This document shows, in pieces, positions 53,896 through 62,869 of a stretch of 64,000 nt of DNA. The DNA is from Mangrovibacillus cuniculi. Its GTDB lineage: Bacteria; Bacillota; Bacilli; Bacillales; R1DC41. The stretch lies in assembly GCF_015482585.1 (NCBI RefSeq), contig NZ_CP049742.1, forward strand, positions 2,511,001-2,575,000. The letters run 5' to 3'. The notes beneath the pieces are model-generated. The model had not been told where the DNA came from, made no database searches, and was given only the letters and a program-made list of their open reading frames with translations. A program made the translations under genes and the position numbers. The first letter of the stretch is position 1, and each line of letters starts with the position of its first letter.

Positions 53896-53922
53896 AAAAA
53901 AAGCAGTGGCTAGCACCACCAC
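53896..53922 (-). terminator. Intrinsic terminator of the DM13 gene
   Basis: On the minus strand GTGGTGGT pairs with GCCACTGC (wobbles) and is followed by seven T residues. Confidence 0.65.
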
Positions 53923-53948
53923 GTAAAAACGTTCTTGCACACCCTATT

Positions 53949-54443
53949 TTATACAATAGACAAGATTGCGTAGCCAAAATCAACATCAAATTGCTTACAC
54001 CACACAACTAATCTCATTCCCTCTTTGACCGTGATATCTTTTGGAATGAAATAATTTTGGTTTCCCTTATTCCCTTTTAATTCACCAAGGTTCACACCGT
54101 CTTTTGTTTCTTGTCCTTCTTCCACTAAATACAGAAACAAATCAGGTCCGTTCGTAGCATCTAGATTCTCTATACGGATATTTTCCCCATCTACTTTTAC
54201 ATCCCCAGACACTTGATGAATGGCATCTGCATCTACAAAGCTTCCACTTAACATAGTAACAGTCGTTACTTCCTGTTCCTCCACGACTTGTTGATCAGTT
54301 GCCTCTTCAGCTTCTTCTGGTTGTGCTACTGTTACCGTAACAGGTTCTTCATTTACTACTTCATCTAAAAACAAAGGAGAAACTAGCCACCAACCAATAA
54401 TTAGTACAGGAATAGTAACAATAATAGCAATCCATTTTCTCAA
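53949..54443 (-). CDS. Membrane-anchored DM13 domain protein
   Basis: One N-terminal helix (WIAIIVTIPVLIIGWWLV) is followed by a Glu/Val-rich linker of about 45 residues. An extracellular DM13 domain follows (TMLSGSFVDADAIHQVSGD to MRLVVWCKQFDVDFGYAIL). It holds the single Cys typical of this domain, which has been proposed to act in redox or electron transfer. The frame starts with an ATG at 54,458, but that ATG lies inside the ribosome-binding site GAGGAGTGG; the TTG at 54,443 is the better start. Function is unknown. Confidence 0.8.
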   Translation of the reverse strand: MRKWIAIIVTIPVLIIGWWLVSPLFLDEVVNEEPVTVTVAQPEEAEEATDQQVVEEQEVTTVTMLSGSFVDADAIHQVSGDVKVDGENIRIENLDATNGPDLFLYLVEEGQETKDGVNLGELKGNKGNQNYFIPKDITVKEGMRLVVWCKQFDVDFGYAILSIV

Positions 54444-54565
54444 AAGACCACTCCTCATAAGCTAGATAGTTAATATTCTCAGTATAACTAATTTTCCACT
54501 TTAGCTAGTAGTTATATGTTTATAAAAAAATATTTCTACTTATACATAAGCATACTTACGTAACA

Positions 54566-54601
54566 AAAAGCCCAAAAAGCAATTAAGTACTTTTTGGGCA
54601 A
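54566..54601 (-). terminator. Intrinsic terminator of the PTS-nuclease operon
   Basis: On the minus strand GCCCAAAAAG pairs with CTTTTTGGGC and is followed by TTTTT. GTTACGTAAG comes right after, resembling the first bases of the two-hairpin element. Confidence 0.8.
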
Positions 54602-54607
54602 TGTTAT

Positions 54608-55393
54608 TTATATCTCTACCACTACTCCGGCATGATCGGAAAGGATAGGTGTTTCTTTCCCATCAAATCTTACAAAAGAGGATTGAACCGTTAGACGTTT
54701 GTTAACGAGAATATAATCAATTCTTCTTCCAGCCTTATTTCCTTCCCATCCTGCAATCTCTCCAGTAATGGTTAAGCCATCATCTTTCTTTTCTGCTAGG
54801 ATGTAAGTGTCATAAAAACCGTCAGATAAAACATAGTCATATCCTTCTGCACGAACTAGTGCGTCATTATTTAAGTCCCCCATGACGAACGTTGTTTGAT
54901 CTGGTTGAACAGTTTCTACAAGTCGTTCCCATTGGTCTTTAAATGGTTCTTCTTCGTCATTCCACCAGCCGAAGTGACCCGAGTAGAATGTATAATCTTC
55001 GTTGTTTACTTTTATTTCCGTACGAATGATTCTTCTTGTTTTCCAAAAATCCATCGTACGTGAAGTCGTCGTAAACAATTCTTGGACATCTGTTACTTTA
55101 TGTCTCGTTATGATGGCAACTCCCTCTTCATATACCTCGAAGCCAATATGTGCTTGTGTCCAATGAAGAGAGTAATCCGTTACTCCTAATCGTTCCAATT
55201 CTTTTAAAAGTACCAAACCATAATTATCCTCACGAAGATTACTATCGACAAGTGGAGAGTCGATACGTTGACTAACCTCTTGTAAAGCAATGACGTCATA
55301 TCTCTCTTTCGCAATATCCGCTGCAAGATCAGCAATTTTGCGAAGTTGATCTTCTTCTTGCCAGGCGTGTACGTTGAACGAAAGTAACTTCAT
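54608..55393 (-). CDS. Endonuclease/exonuclease/phosphatase family protein
   Basis: A 261-residue metal-dependent phosphoesterase of the DNase I fold. Motifs seen: LLSFNVHAWQ at the N-terminus, IALQEVSQR near residue 37, YSGHFGWW near 135, VMGDLNND near 168 and the terminal SDHAGVV. It starts 1 bp after the PTS stop codon, with only a weak AGGG upstream, so its translation is probably coupled to the PTS gene. The linkage to a PTS and a glucosidase suggests a sugar- or lipid-phosphate substrate rather than DNA; that is inference. Confidence 0.85.
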   Translation of the reverse strand: MKLLSFNVHAWQEEDQLRKIADLAADIAKERYDVIALQEVSQRIDSPLVDSNLREDNYGLVLLKELERLGVTDYSLHWTQAHIGFEVYEEGVAIITRHKVTDVQELFTTTSRTMDFWKTRRIIRTEIKVNNEDYTFYSGHFGWWNDEEEPFKDQWERLVETVQPDQTTFVMGDLNNDALVRAEGYDYVLSDGFYDTYILAEKKDDGLTITGEIAGWEGNKAGRRIDYILVNKRLTVQSSFVRFDGKETPILSDHAGVVVEI

Positions 55394-55394
55394 T

Positions 55395-57050
55395 TTATAA
55401 CCCTAAGCGATCTTGGATATCAGATTTTAATACATCGGCTTTTGGTCCATAAATTGCTTGAACGCCACGATCTTTTGTAACTAATCCCAGTGCTCCATTA
55501 CGTTTCCAATCCGCCTCTGGTGCTACTAAGCTCATATCTTTTACTGTTATACGCAGACGAGTCATACAAGCATCCACATCTTCCACGTTCGTTGCTCCAC
55601 CAAGCATGTCAATAATTTCTCCAGCTTGTCCACCTTTTGTATCTACCGCTTTTGCATCTGTAGTTGTTTCTTCACCTTGACCTTCAACATAGTTACCAGC
55701 ACGCCCTGGAGTTGGTAAGTTGAATTTTTTGATTAGGACATAGAATACTCCAAAGTTTAAGAAGAAGAACACGATACATGTTAAAACAAAGTTGAATACG
55801 TCTCTTGTTAACCCTGCATTAACAGCCAGTGGTGTACGAGTTAAGAATTCAATAAAACCGAAAGAGTGAACACGCATGTTAATGATGTCGGCCATTGCAA
55901 ATGCTGCACCAGTTAGAATTGCATAGACTACATATAATAGAGGTGCTGCAAACATGAACATAAATTCAATCGGTTCTGTTACACCAGTTAAGAATACTGC
56001 TAAACCAGCAGATAAGAACATAGATTTGTACGCTTTTTTCTTCTCTTTATCTACATTTAGGTACATTGCTAATGCAATACCGATTAGTGATGCTGTAGAA
56101 AGAATCATTTGACCTACTTTAAAACGAGCAGGTGTCACATCATTTAATAATGCTTCATAACCTGTTGTGTTACCTTCAGAAATAAAGTTATTTAAGTCAG
56201 CAATCCAAGCTAACCATAATGGATCTTGTCCTGCTACGGTAGAACCAGCATTAGACCCTGTTAGGATTTGGTACGTTCCACCTAATTCCGTATAGTTAAT
56301 AGGAACCGTTAACATATGGTGTAAACCAAATGGTAATAATAGACGCTCTAATGTACCGAATACGAATGGCGCAACGACTGGAGCTGTATTACGAGAAGTT
56401 GCGATCCATTTACCAAAGTCATTCAACGCTCCTTGGATAAATGGCCAAACAAGAGATAATAGAATTGCTACAACTACTGACCAAACAATAACCATGAACG
56501 GTACAAAACGCTTCCCGTTAAAGAATGCAAGTGCTTGTGGAAGCTTGTTGTAATTATAGTATTTGTTGAAAAGGTTAGCCCCTAAGAAACCTGAAATGAT
56601 ACCTACGAAGACTCCCATGTTTAAAGCAGGTGCTCCCATGATACTAGTGAAGTAATCACCAACAACTAATTCAGCTCCAAAAAGAGACTTAACTGTTGCT
56701 CCTTCTTCTGTTAAGCTGGCACCGCTTACACCGAAGATAGCACCAGTGATACGGTTAATTAAAATAAATGCGATAACAGCTGCGAACGCACCACCTGCAC
56801 GTTCTTTAGCCCACGAACCACCTATTGCAGCTGCAAATAAAATGTGTAGATTTGTAATAATAGCCCATCCGATGTCTTCCATTACACGTGCAATCGTTTG
56901 CATTAGTGTGATGTCTCCAACCCACATTCCTAGTAGCTTACCAAGTGAGATCATTAAACCTGCAGCTGGCATAACAGCTACCACGACTAGTAGGGCTTTA
57001 CCTAGCTTCTGCCAAAAATCAAATGAGATTAGCTTTTTCTTTTCACTCAT
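55395..57050 (-). CDS. PTS EIICB component of the glucose/alpha-glucoside family
   Basis: A membrane EIIC domain (residues 1-440) is followed by a linker and an EIIB domain with phosphorylatable Cys in VDACMTRLRI near 495. The conserved EIIC features GLHHMLTVPINY and FLTGVTEPIEFMFMF are present. There is no EIIA. Length is 551. AGGAGGAG precedes the ATG. The operator shared with the alpha-glucosidase gene points to an alpha-glucoside such as maltose, rather than free glucose. Confidence 0.9.
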   Translation of the reverse strand: MSEKKKLISFDFWQKLGKALLVVVAVMPAAGLMISLGKLLGMWVGDITLMQTIARVMEDIGWAIITNLHILFAAAIGGSWAKERAGGAFAAVIAFILINRITGAIFGVSGASLTEEGATVKSLFGAELVVGDYFTSIMGAPALNMGVFVGIISGFLGANLFNKYYNYNKLPQALAFFNGKRFVPFMVIVWSVVVAILLSLVWPFIQGALNDFGKWIATSRNTAPVVAPFVFGTLERLLLPFGLHHMLTVPINYTELGGTYQILTGSNAGSTVAGQDPLWLAWIADLNNFISEGNTTGYEALLNDVTPARFKVGQMILSTASLIGIALAMYLNVDKEKKKAYKSMFLSAGLAVFLTGVTEPIEFMFMFAAPLLYVVYAILTGAAFAMADIINMRVHSFGFIEFLTRTPLAVNAGLTRDVFNFVLTCIVFFFLNFGVFYVLIKKFNLPTPGRAGNYVEGQGEETTTDAKAVDTKGGQAGEIIDMLGGATNVEDVDACMTRLRITVKDMSLVAPEADWKRNGALGLVTKDRGVQAIYGPKADVLKSDIQDRLGL

Positions 57051-57115
57051 TTTTTTCTCCTCCTCTTCTCGATTGTATTAGAGAAATTTATCTTTATTTT
57101 TTTAAAATGAAAGCG

Positions 57116-57133
57116 TTTGTGCAATCGTTTGCA
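57116..57133. promoter_or_regulatory. LacI-type operator at the PTS promoter
   Basis: TTTGTGCAATCGTTTGCA carries the same palindromic core as the glucosidase operator and lies over the expected transcription start. An adjoining TGAAAGCG (57,108-57,115) may be part of a cre. Confidence 0.75.
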
Positions 57134-57139
57134 TCTGTG

Positions 57140-57168
57140 ATTGTATATCAAAATAGTAAAAGGTGCAA
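57140..57168 (-). promoter_or_regulatory. Promoter of the PTS-nuclease operon
   Basis: TTGCAC (57,163-57,168) and TACAAT (57,140-57,145) are separated by 17 bp on the minus strand, directly upstream of the operator. Confidence 0.7.
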
Positions 57169-57227
57169 GAGCTAAATACAGATTTTTTTATTGGTAATCG
57201 TCTTACATCATCCATGTTCTGTCCTTT

Positions 57228-57275
57228 GAACAATTAGAAGACCGAGAGATTTCTCCCTCAGTCTTCTAGTTGTTC
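57228..57275 (-). terminator. Hairpin overlapping the 3' end of the PadR gene
   Basis: Two 22-nt arms pair at 21 positions on the minus-strand RNA (two wobbles, one mismatch). The stop codon lies within one arm. No strong U-run follows, so it may be an atypical terminator or mRNA end stabiliser. Confidence 0.5.
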
Positions 57276-57779
57276 TTCCGCCCAAGTACACCAATCAATA
57301 TACATTTGTGCAAGTCTTCTTGAAAATTCTTTTGATAGAGGAGATTCATCAAAGAGGCGTTGATCCAGCTCATTCTTCCATTCTTTTTCAAGTTTTTTTA
57401 ATTCACTCTCTTCTCTATCATAAATAGATTGGAAGAACGCTTTCGCCTCATCGGGTTTTAATAAATGGATCCCACTTAGCTTTAGAAGCATTTCATCCTT
57501 TACTTTTCTTTCCTTCACCTCATTCTCTAACACCCATGACAATAAAATTGATTTGCCCTTATTCGTAATGCTGTAGATTTTCTTTGAAGGTGCTTGTTCT
57601 TGATGCTCTACTACATATGTTACTAATTTTTCGTCTTCTAACTTGCTCAATTCCCTATATACTTGAGAATGAGAGTTGCCCCATGCGTATAATACCCCTT
57701 GTTGTAGGTTCTTATATATATCATAACCCGTTTGACTTTTACCACTTATTAAACCTAGTATTGTATACCTCAATGACAT
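57258..57779 (-). CDS. PadR family transcriptional regulator
   Basis: A 173-residue winged-helix repressor: MSLRYTILGLISGKSQTGYDIYKNL and SQVYRELSKLEDEKLV form the DNA-binding domain. A Vir-like helical dimerisation region fills the C-terminal half. GGAGGAAAGGA lies upstream at a somewhat long distance. No obvious efflux or phenolic-acid target is adjacent, so the target is unknown. Confidence 0.9.
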   Translation of the reverse strand: MSLRYTILGLISGKSQTGYDIYKNLQQGVLYAWGNSHSQVYRELSKLEDEKLVTYVVEHQEQAPSKKIYSITNKGKSILLSWVLENEVKERKVKDEMLLKLSGIHLLKPDEAKAFFQSIYDREESELKKLEKEWKNELDQRLFDESPLSKEFSRRLAQMYIDWCTWAEEQLED

Positions 57780-57832
57780 CGTTCGCTCGATCCTTTCCTC
57801 CTAGACGAATTTTTCTATCTCATAAATCTATC

Positions 57833-57856
57833 TGATATTCACTCCACATAATATCA
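57833..57856. promoter_or_regulatory. Dyad upstream of the PadR gene, possible autoregulatory operator
   Basis: TGATATT and AATATCA are perfect inverted arms 10 bp apart, about 55 bp upstream of the PadR start. Nothing else was identified between 57,857 and 58,091. Confidence 0.35.
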
Positions 57857-58091
57857 AGGGATACTACATTCCCTTTTTAGAATTACACGGTCTTTATTAA
57901 GATTTCTTCCATCAATTTTGTTCCCTTACATTACAAAGCATGTCTACTTTCATATAAGATATCTTCATTCGAAATAATCTTTCACTTGTAACATATGTAC
58001 AAATAGCGCAAGTGCAAACAGACAAGTATCACTGTTTATCTAAAAATATGTTATAGCCTAGAGGGATAGAGTTATTTGGGCTACGAAAACA

Positions 58092-58127
58092 AAAAAACAG
58101 GTGCCTCCTATTTGGAATGCACCTGTT
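58092..58127 (-). terminator. Intrinsic terminator of the CNNM/CBS gene
   Basis: ACAGGTGC arms with additional GG/CC pairs form the stem, and seven T residues follow on the minus strand. Confidence 0.85.
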
Positions 58128-58168
58128 CTATTTGTTTAGTATAAGACTCTTTATAACCATTACCTAAT

Positions 58169-59431
58169 TTATTCTGTAGCTAGTTCGTCACTATGGTCTC
58201 TTTTCTCTACTATTACTTGGATAATCTTCGTTTGGTCCGTTTTGTTCACTGTGAAACGTAAGTGTTGGTAATCAAAAGTAGCCCCTTCATCTGGGAAGTC
58301 ACGTAGCTGAGAGAAAATAAAGCCAGAAACAGTATCCTCTTCTTCTGGTAATCTTGTTTTAAACGCCTCATTAAATCTGTGAAGCGTTAATTTACCATGA
58401 CAGATAATATGTGACTCAGTTAATTCTTCAATTAGGACATCTTCTTGATCATCCGTTTCATCAGCAATATCTTGTCCAATCATCGTCTCAATAATATCTT
58501 CTGTTGTTATTAATCCTAGTGTTCCTCCATACTCATCCAAAACAATTGCAATATGACGTCTTTCTTTTAACATCATCTTAAACACTCTAGACATGGATAA
58601 GGAATGAATAACGAATAGTGGTTCGTCGTCAATGAATTCATCTAGGCTTCTCGTAGGATCTACAGACCAAGTGATTAATTGTTTACTATGGAAAACACCT
58701 ACAATGTTATCCATATTATCCTTGTACACTGGATAACGAGTGTAATTATGCTCCATAACGATCTTACGTGTTGTTTCAAAATCTGCGTCAGATGGGATAC
58801 CGATCATATCGACACGTGGAGTTTGAAGAGCGTCCCGTAAGTTCTTCGTTTGGAAATCTAGTACACCTCGGATACGTAAGTACTCCTCATCTTTAAAAGT
58901 ACCTTCTGAGGTTGCTATATCAACCATTGTTTTTAACTCTTCTTTTGAAATGGTTGCTTCTTTAATTTGTCCTTTTGATAACAAGCGAATAATAAATGTC
59001 GTAACAAACGAAATGATGTATGTTAATGGACTTAGTATGATTACTAAGAAACGAATAACAGGTAAAACAAGATATGCTATCCGATCGGCAAAAGTTGCCG
59101 CAATACTCTTTGGAATTACTTCTGCAAATAGAATTAATGAAACTGTTAAAATCCCTGTAGCAAGACCTACGCTAAATCCGCGATCAATAGCAACAATCGT
59201 TACTAATGTTGGCAACATAATGTTAGCGATGTTGTTTCCAATTAGAATCGTTGTGATCATTCGATCTGGTTTGGATAACAATTTTAACAACTCTACAGAA
59301 GCTCTATCTCCTGCTTCTGCTTTCGTCTGTGCCTTCATCCGATTTGCTGCAGTTAATGCTGTTTCACTTCCTGATAAAAAGAAAGACATAAACATGAAAA
59401 AAGCGATGGCTATAAATATGGGGTCAAACAT
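58169..59431 (-). CDS. CNNM/DUF21-CBS-CorC hemolysin-family membrane protein
   Basis: DUF21 transmembrane domain (FFLSGSETALTAANRM near residue 18, FAEVIPKSIA near 102), two CBS domains (about 195-330) and a C-terminal CorC_HlyC domain. Family members export magnesium or, in bacilli, affect Mg tolerance. The ATG at 59,431 after GGAGGAAACT is preferred over the TTG at 59,443. A promoter-like pair (TTGTAT, 17 bp, TAAAAT; minus strand 59,461-59,489) gives it its own start, but it also follows the psp-type operon with no terminator between. Confidence 0.9.
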   Translation of the reverse strand: MFDPIFIAIAFFMFMSFFLSGSETALTAANRMKAQTKAEAGDRASVELLKLLSKPDRMITTILIGNNIANIMLPTLVTIVAIDRGFSVGLATGILTVSLILFAEVIPKSIAATFADRIAYLVLPVIRFLVIILSPLTYIISFVTTFIIRLLSKGQIKEATISKEELKTMVDIATSEGTFKDEEYLRIRGVLDFQTKNLRDALQTPRVDMIGIPSDADFETTRKIVMEHNYTRYPVYKDNMDNIVGVFHSKQLITWSVDPTRSLDEFIDDEPLFVIHSLSMSRVFKMMLKERRHIAIVLDEYGGTLGLITTEDIIETMIGQDIADETDDQEDVLIEELTESHIICHGKLTLHRFNEAFKTRLPEEEDTVSGFIFSQLRDFPDEGATFDYQHLRFTVNKTDQTKIIQVIVEKRDHSDELATE

Positions 59432-59498
59432 AGTTTCCTCCAAGACATAAATTTTCTTTTATTTTATCCTTTACCAGATAATAATACAAATAATTCAC

Positions 59499-61031
59499 CT
59501 AATACGCTCTCCATGCTTTCTCATAAAGTTCAATGATAATTGGCCTAATTAACGTATTCACCTTTGGCTGTTCTTCTAATGATTCTCGAGCAATATCCTT
59601 ACTAAATGTTTGACTACTGAGGATTACCTCATCTGTAAGATAACGCAAGGCGATATCATCGTTAAGATCTCTCATTTCAATTGGGGTCTTTCCAGCTAAA
59701 ATAAACCCCCAATCACCGAAACTAGGTACGTCGATATGCATTGTTTTCGTTACCATTCCGGTTTCTTTCACCGTAGCCTCTATCGTCCAATATACTTCCT
59801 TGGAGAAAGTAGGACTGGTTGCTTGCATCATCATTACTCCCTCTGGCGTTAGATGATTTCGAACTAGCTGATAAAATTCTAGCGTATAAAGCTTGTTTAA
59901 AGATTCATTATTCGGGTCTGGTAAATCAATAATTATTACATCGTAGAATTGACTCTCTTCTTTTAAAAACGTAAACGCATCCTCGTGGACAACTTTTACT
60001 TTTTCTCCTGCAAACGCATTTTCATTTAGAGCTAAAAGATGGTGATTGTTCTTTGCCATGTTCACAACCGCTGGGTCCAGGTCAACAAGTGTTATTTCTT
60101 GAATAGTAGAATACTTTTGCAGCTCTCTTATCGCCAGCCCATCTCCACCCCCTAGTACCAGGATAGACTTAGGGTCGTTAACTGCTGAGAGAGGTGTATG
60201 TACTAGCATTTCATGGTACCTATATTCATCTGACGAACTAAACTGCAATTGCCCATCCAAGAATAATCGGAGATCTTGTTGCTCTTTCGTCAGAATAATA
60301 GATTGATATGCAGTCTGTTCTTGGTGGATGATAGGATCTCGATACAGTTTTTGTTCAAAGGTAAATGCTACCTCTTCTGCCCAGAACAAACCAGAAAACA
60401 ACGTGATAAACAATCCTGCTCCTACAGTAGCATGAATTTTCAACCGTTTAAACTGCTTACGAAAATACCAAAGTACCCACAGTGCTACAGCAACGTTTAC
60501 TGTTGCAATTAATAAAGAAGTTTTCACTAATCCAAAGGATGGTCTTAAGATATAAACGAATAGCAGTCCTCCAATTAATCCACCGGAATAATCAGAAAAC
60601 AATACTCTTGCCGTGCTTCTACTCAATGTCTCCCCAATTTCGTTGGCTTTTCTAATGAGAATTGGTAGCTCAATACCAGTTAATCCACCCACCAGAAGAG
60701 TCATCGTATACAAGAAAAAAGCATCTGTTCCAGAGCTAAAGAAAGCTGTAACACCGAATAGGACAAAAATAGAGAAGCCACCTAAAAGGCCAATTAAGTA
60801 CTCTACATAAACAAAAGAGAGTAAAAGGTTTTTTGTCACTTTTTCACTTAACGCAGAGCCAATCCCCATACCTGTTAAAAAAAGAGAGATGGTGAGCGTA
60901 TACTGCTTCACACCATCCCCTAATAAATAAGAACCAGCTGCTCCAAACAATACTTCAAAAATAATTCCACAGATGGAAACTATTCCTGAAGCCCAATACA
61001 GAGCGTTTGTCTGTTTTTGATCATGTATCAT
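59499..61031 (-). CDS. Membrane protein with C-terminal spermidine-synthase-like domain
   Basis: The N-terminal half has seven hydrophobic helices (residues 10-215). The C-terminal half is an aminopropyltransferase fold with FLDGQLQFSSSDEYRYHEML, VLGGGDGLAIREL, TLVDLDPAVV, and the expected catalytic Asp in IIIDLPDPNN. All key motifs seem intact. The start is the ATG at 61,031 after AAAGGG, giving 510 residues. It is quite unlike the soluble SpeE at 5570. It is encoded 16 bp after the DUF350 gene and likely acts in the PspA-linked operon, not in bulk polyamine synthesis; the real substrate is unknown. Confidence 0.85.
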   Translation of the reverse strand: MIHDQKQTNALYWASGIVSICGIIFEVLFGAAGSYLLGDGVKQYTLTISLFLTGMGIGSALSEKVTKNLLLSFVYVEYLIGLLGGFSIFVLFGVTAFFSSGTDAFFLYTMTLLVGGLTGIELPILIRKANEIGETLSRSTARVLFSDYSGGLIGGLLFVYILRPSFGLVKTSLLIATVNVAVALWVLWYFRKQFKRLKIHATVGAGLFITLFSGLFWAEEVAFTFEQKLYRDPIIHQEQTAYQSIILTKEQQDLRLFLDGQLQFSSSDEYRYHEMLVHTPLSAVNDPKSILVLGGGDGLAIRELQKYSTIQEITLVDLDPAVVNMAKNNHHLLALNENAFAGEKVKVVHEDAFTFLKEESQFYDVIIIDLPDPNNESLNKLYTLEFYQLVRNHLTPEGVMMMQATSPTFSKEVYWTIEATVKETGMVTKTMHIDVPSFGDWGFILAGKTPIEMRDLNDDIALRYLTDEVILSSQTFSKDIARESLEEQPKVNTLIRPIIIELYEKAWRAY

Positions 61032-61047
61032 TTTTTGCACCCTTTAT

Positions 61048-61452
61048 TTACGTAATGGAAGCACCAACAACTAGTGCAATGCCTACAGATACAGCAAAGC
61101 TAATAATCCCCACTGAAATATTTCCTTTATGTAACTGATCTTCTACTGAAAATCTTCTAGTGAAAAGTTCAAATAATAAATAACCAACCATTTGTAGAAC
61201 AACACCAATTGCTCCCCAGATTACCGTGTCTAATAACTGTACGCTGTGATAAATGGAAAAGCCTAAGATGATACTGATTCCTGTTATTTTACCCGCAATT
61301 GATAATGCTACAGCGTTATTTCCTTTTAAAATTTCATCCCAATCCTTATATTTTGTCGTTAATAATTCAAAAATGAATACTCCGACTAGTATGATAGCGA
61401 TAGATACACCAAAATACATCAATGTTAATAATAGACTCTCAATTGAAAACAT
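61048..61452 (-). CDS. DUF350 family membrane protein
   Basis: A 134-residue protein with four membrane helices and the internally duplicated pattern of DUF350 (NNAVALSIAGKITGISIILGF and KGNISVGIISFAVSVGIALV). AGAGGTGAAAG precedes the ATG. The order spermidine-synthase-like, DUF350, DUF4247 is a conserved gene set. Confidence 0.88.
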   Translation of the reverse strand: MFSIESLLLTLMYFGVSIAIILVGVFIFELLTTKYKDWDEILKGNNAVALSIAGKITGISIILGFSIYHSVQLLDTVIWGAIGVVLQMVGYLLFELFTRRFSVEDQLHKGNISVGIISFAVSVGIALVVGASIT

Positions 61453-61469
61453 ACTTTCACCTCTTTATT

Positions 61470-62114
61470 TTATTTTCCTGCACCAGGTCCGCCACCTCGA
61501 TTTTGATTTCCCCTTATAGAAGGTGGTTGAGTAGACGGATTAGCTGATCGAAACGATCCACCAGCACCTGTTGTACCACTGTAACCTGTGTAGCATCCCT
61601 CTGGATTCTTCCTACACTCGTTACTTCTATTTTTTCTCCATCTGCTATCAAATACATCATCTAGTAAACTTGCAAGTAAATATCCTTCAAAAAAACCAGG
61701 TGCATAGTTTCTTCTAACAAATTCTTTTGTTGCCAACTGGATCTGTACCGAAGAATCATCCTCTGCGTATTTTGTTAATGTGACAAAATGATTATCATAT
61801 ACTAGGATCTGTTTGTCGTTTTTTATTTCACTGACTTCATATGGTCTCTCGTGTGCTTGTAGTTCAGATGAAACCTCTTCAATCGTGGCGTTGGTTGCCA
61901 AGTAAATATACTCTGTCATACTCGGGTTATTTTCACCTGATACAACATCAAGTAAAGAGTAGCTACTAGATATAAAATTATCTATATCTTCTTTAAAAAA
62001 GGATGTACTACTAGAGTTATTATCAAAGGTTTGTGTAGTTCCCGTTCCAGTCGTACAAGCTGTTAAGAATAATGTACTTAAAATAGAACCAATGACAAGT
62101 TTTTGTTTAAACAA
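61470..62114 (-). CDS. DUF4247 family lipoprotein
   Basis: A 214-residue protein with lipobox FLTACTTG (Cys at residue 20). A domain with YIYLATNATIEEVSSELQA and DKQILVYDNHFVTLT follows, then a C-terminal segment with two Cys (NECRKNPEGCYTGY) and a Ser/Gly/Arg-rich tail. The start is TTG after AAGGTGGTG. It should sit on the outer face of the membrane beside DUF350. Function is unknown. Confidence 0.83.
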   Translation of the reverse strand: MFKQKLVIGSILSTLFLTACTTGTGTTQTFDNNSSSTSFFKEDIDNFISSSYSLLDVVSGENNPSMTEYIYLATNATIEEVSSELQAHERPYEVSEIKNDKQILVYDNHFVTLTKYAEDDSSVQIQLATKEFVRRNYAPGFFEGYLLASLLDDVFDSRWRKNRSNECRKNPEGCYTGYSGTTGAGGSFRSANPSTQPPSIRGNQNRGGGPGAGK

Positions 62115-62142
62115 ATGATTTCACCACCTTTTTACATAAGAA

Positions 62143-62169
62143 AAGGTCATGTTGATAACCCATGACCTT
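62143..62169 (-). terminator. Hairpin between pspA and the DUF4247 gene
   Basis: AAGGTCATG and CATGACCTT form a perfect 9-bp stem followed on the minus strand by TTCTT. It is likely a leaky attenuator that makes DUF4178-pspA more abundant than the distal genes. Confidence 0.55.
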
Positions 62170-62180
62170 ATTATACACGA

Positions 62181-62852
62181 TTATTCTTTCGTTTCTAATT
62201 TCTTCCTTAAAGCAGCAAGTTCATCGTCTACACTTGATTTTCCTAATTGATTAAGTTCGTCATCAAGAGAGCGTGATGACGAACGTAAATCTTCACTAGT
62301 TTCTGCTTCCGCTTCGTAACGCATTACTTTTTCTTCCATACGTTCAAAACCTTGTCTAGAACGATCTCCACCGATAGAAGACATGGCACGATTCATTTTT
62401 GTACGTGTCTTAGCTGATTCTGCACGAGCTTTTAAAGAATCTTTTTTCAACTTCATTTCTTGATATTCTTGTTTCATCTCATCTAGCTTTTCACGAAGCG
62501 CCTGTGCATCACGTTTTGCTCTTTCATATCCCTCACGTAGGGAATCTGCTTGGGACTGATGAGTTTGTTTGTCTTCTAGTGCGCGTCTTGCTAAATCTTC
62601 ATTACCAGCTTCCAACGCTTGAAGTGCTTGCTCTTGTCTCTTTGCTACCATAGCGTCTGCATCTACTAAACGCTTTTCTAACATTTTCTCATTGGCAATT
62701 TGTTGTGCAACTGCTGTCTCCGCTTCTCGTATATCTGCTTCCATTTCACGCATAAATTGATCTAACATTTTCACCGGATCTTCCGCTTTATCTAACATAG
62801 AATTTAATTCTGAACCCACTACCGTTTTTACACGCTTAAAAAATTGAAACAT
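62181..62852 (-). CDS. pspA: Phage shock protein A (PspA/IM30 family)
   Basis: A 223-residue, almost fully helical coiled-coil protein: MFQFFKRVKTVVGSELNSMLDKAEDP is the amphipathic membrane-binding helix, and FMREMEADIREAETAVAQQ starts the first coiled coil. It binds and stabilises stressed membrane from the cytoplasmic side. AGGAGGAATT precedes the ATG. In B. subtilis pspA is a sigma-W gene; here the upstream ECF promoter agrees. Confidence 0.95.
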   Translation of the reverse strand: MFQFFKRVKTVVGSELNSMLDKAEDPVKMLDQFMREMEADIREAETAVAQQIANEKMLEKRLVDADAMVAKRQEQALQALEAGNEDLARRALEDKQTHQSQADSLREGYERAKRDAQALREKLDEMKQEYQEMKLKKDSLKARAESAKTRTKMNRAMSSIGGDRSRQGFERMEEKVMRYEAEAETSEDLRSSSRSLDDELNQLGKSSVDDELAALRKKLETKE

Positions 62853-62869
62853 GTCAATTCCTCCTAAGT

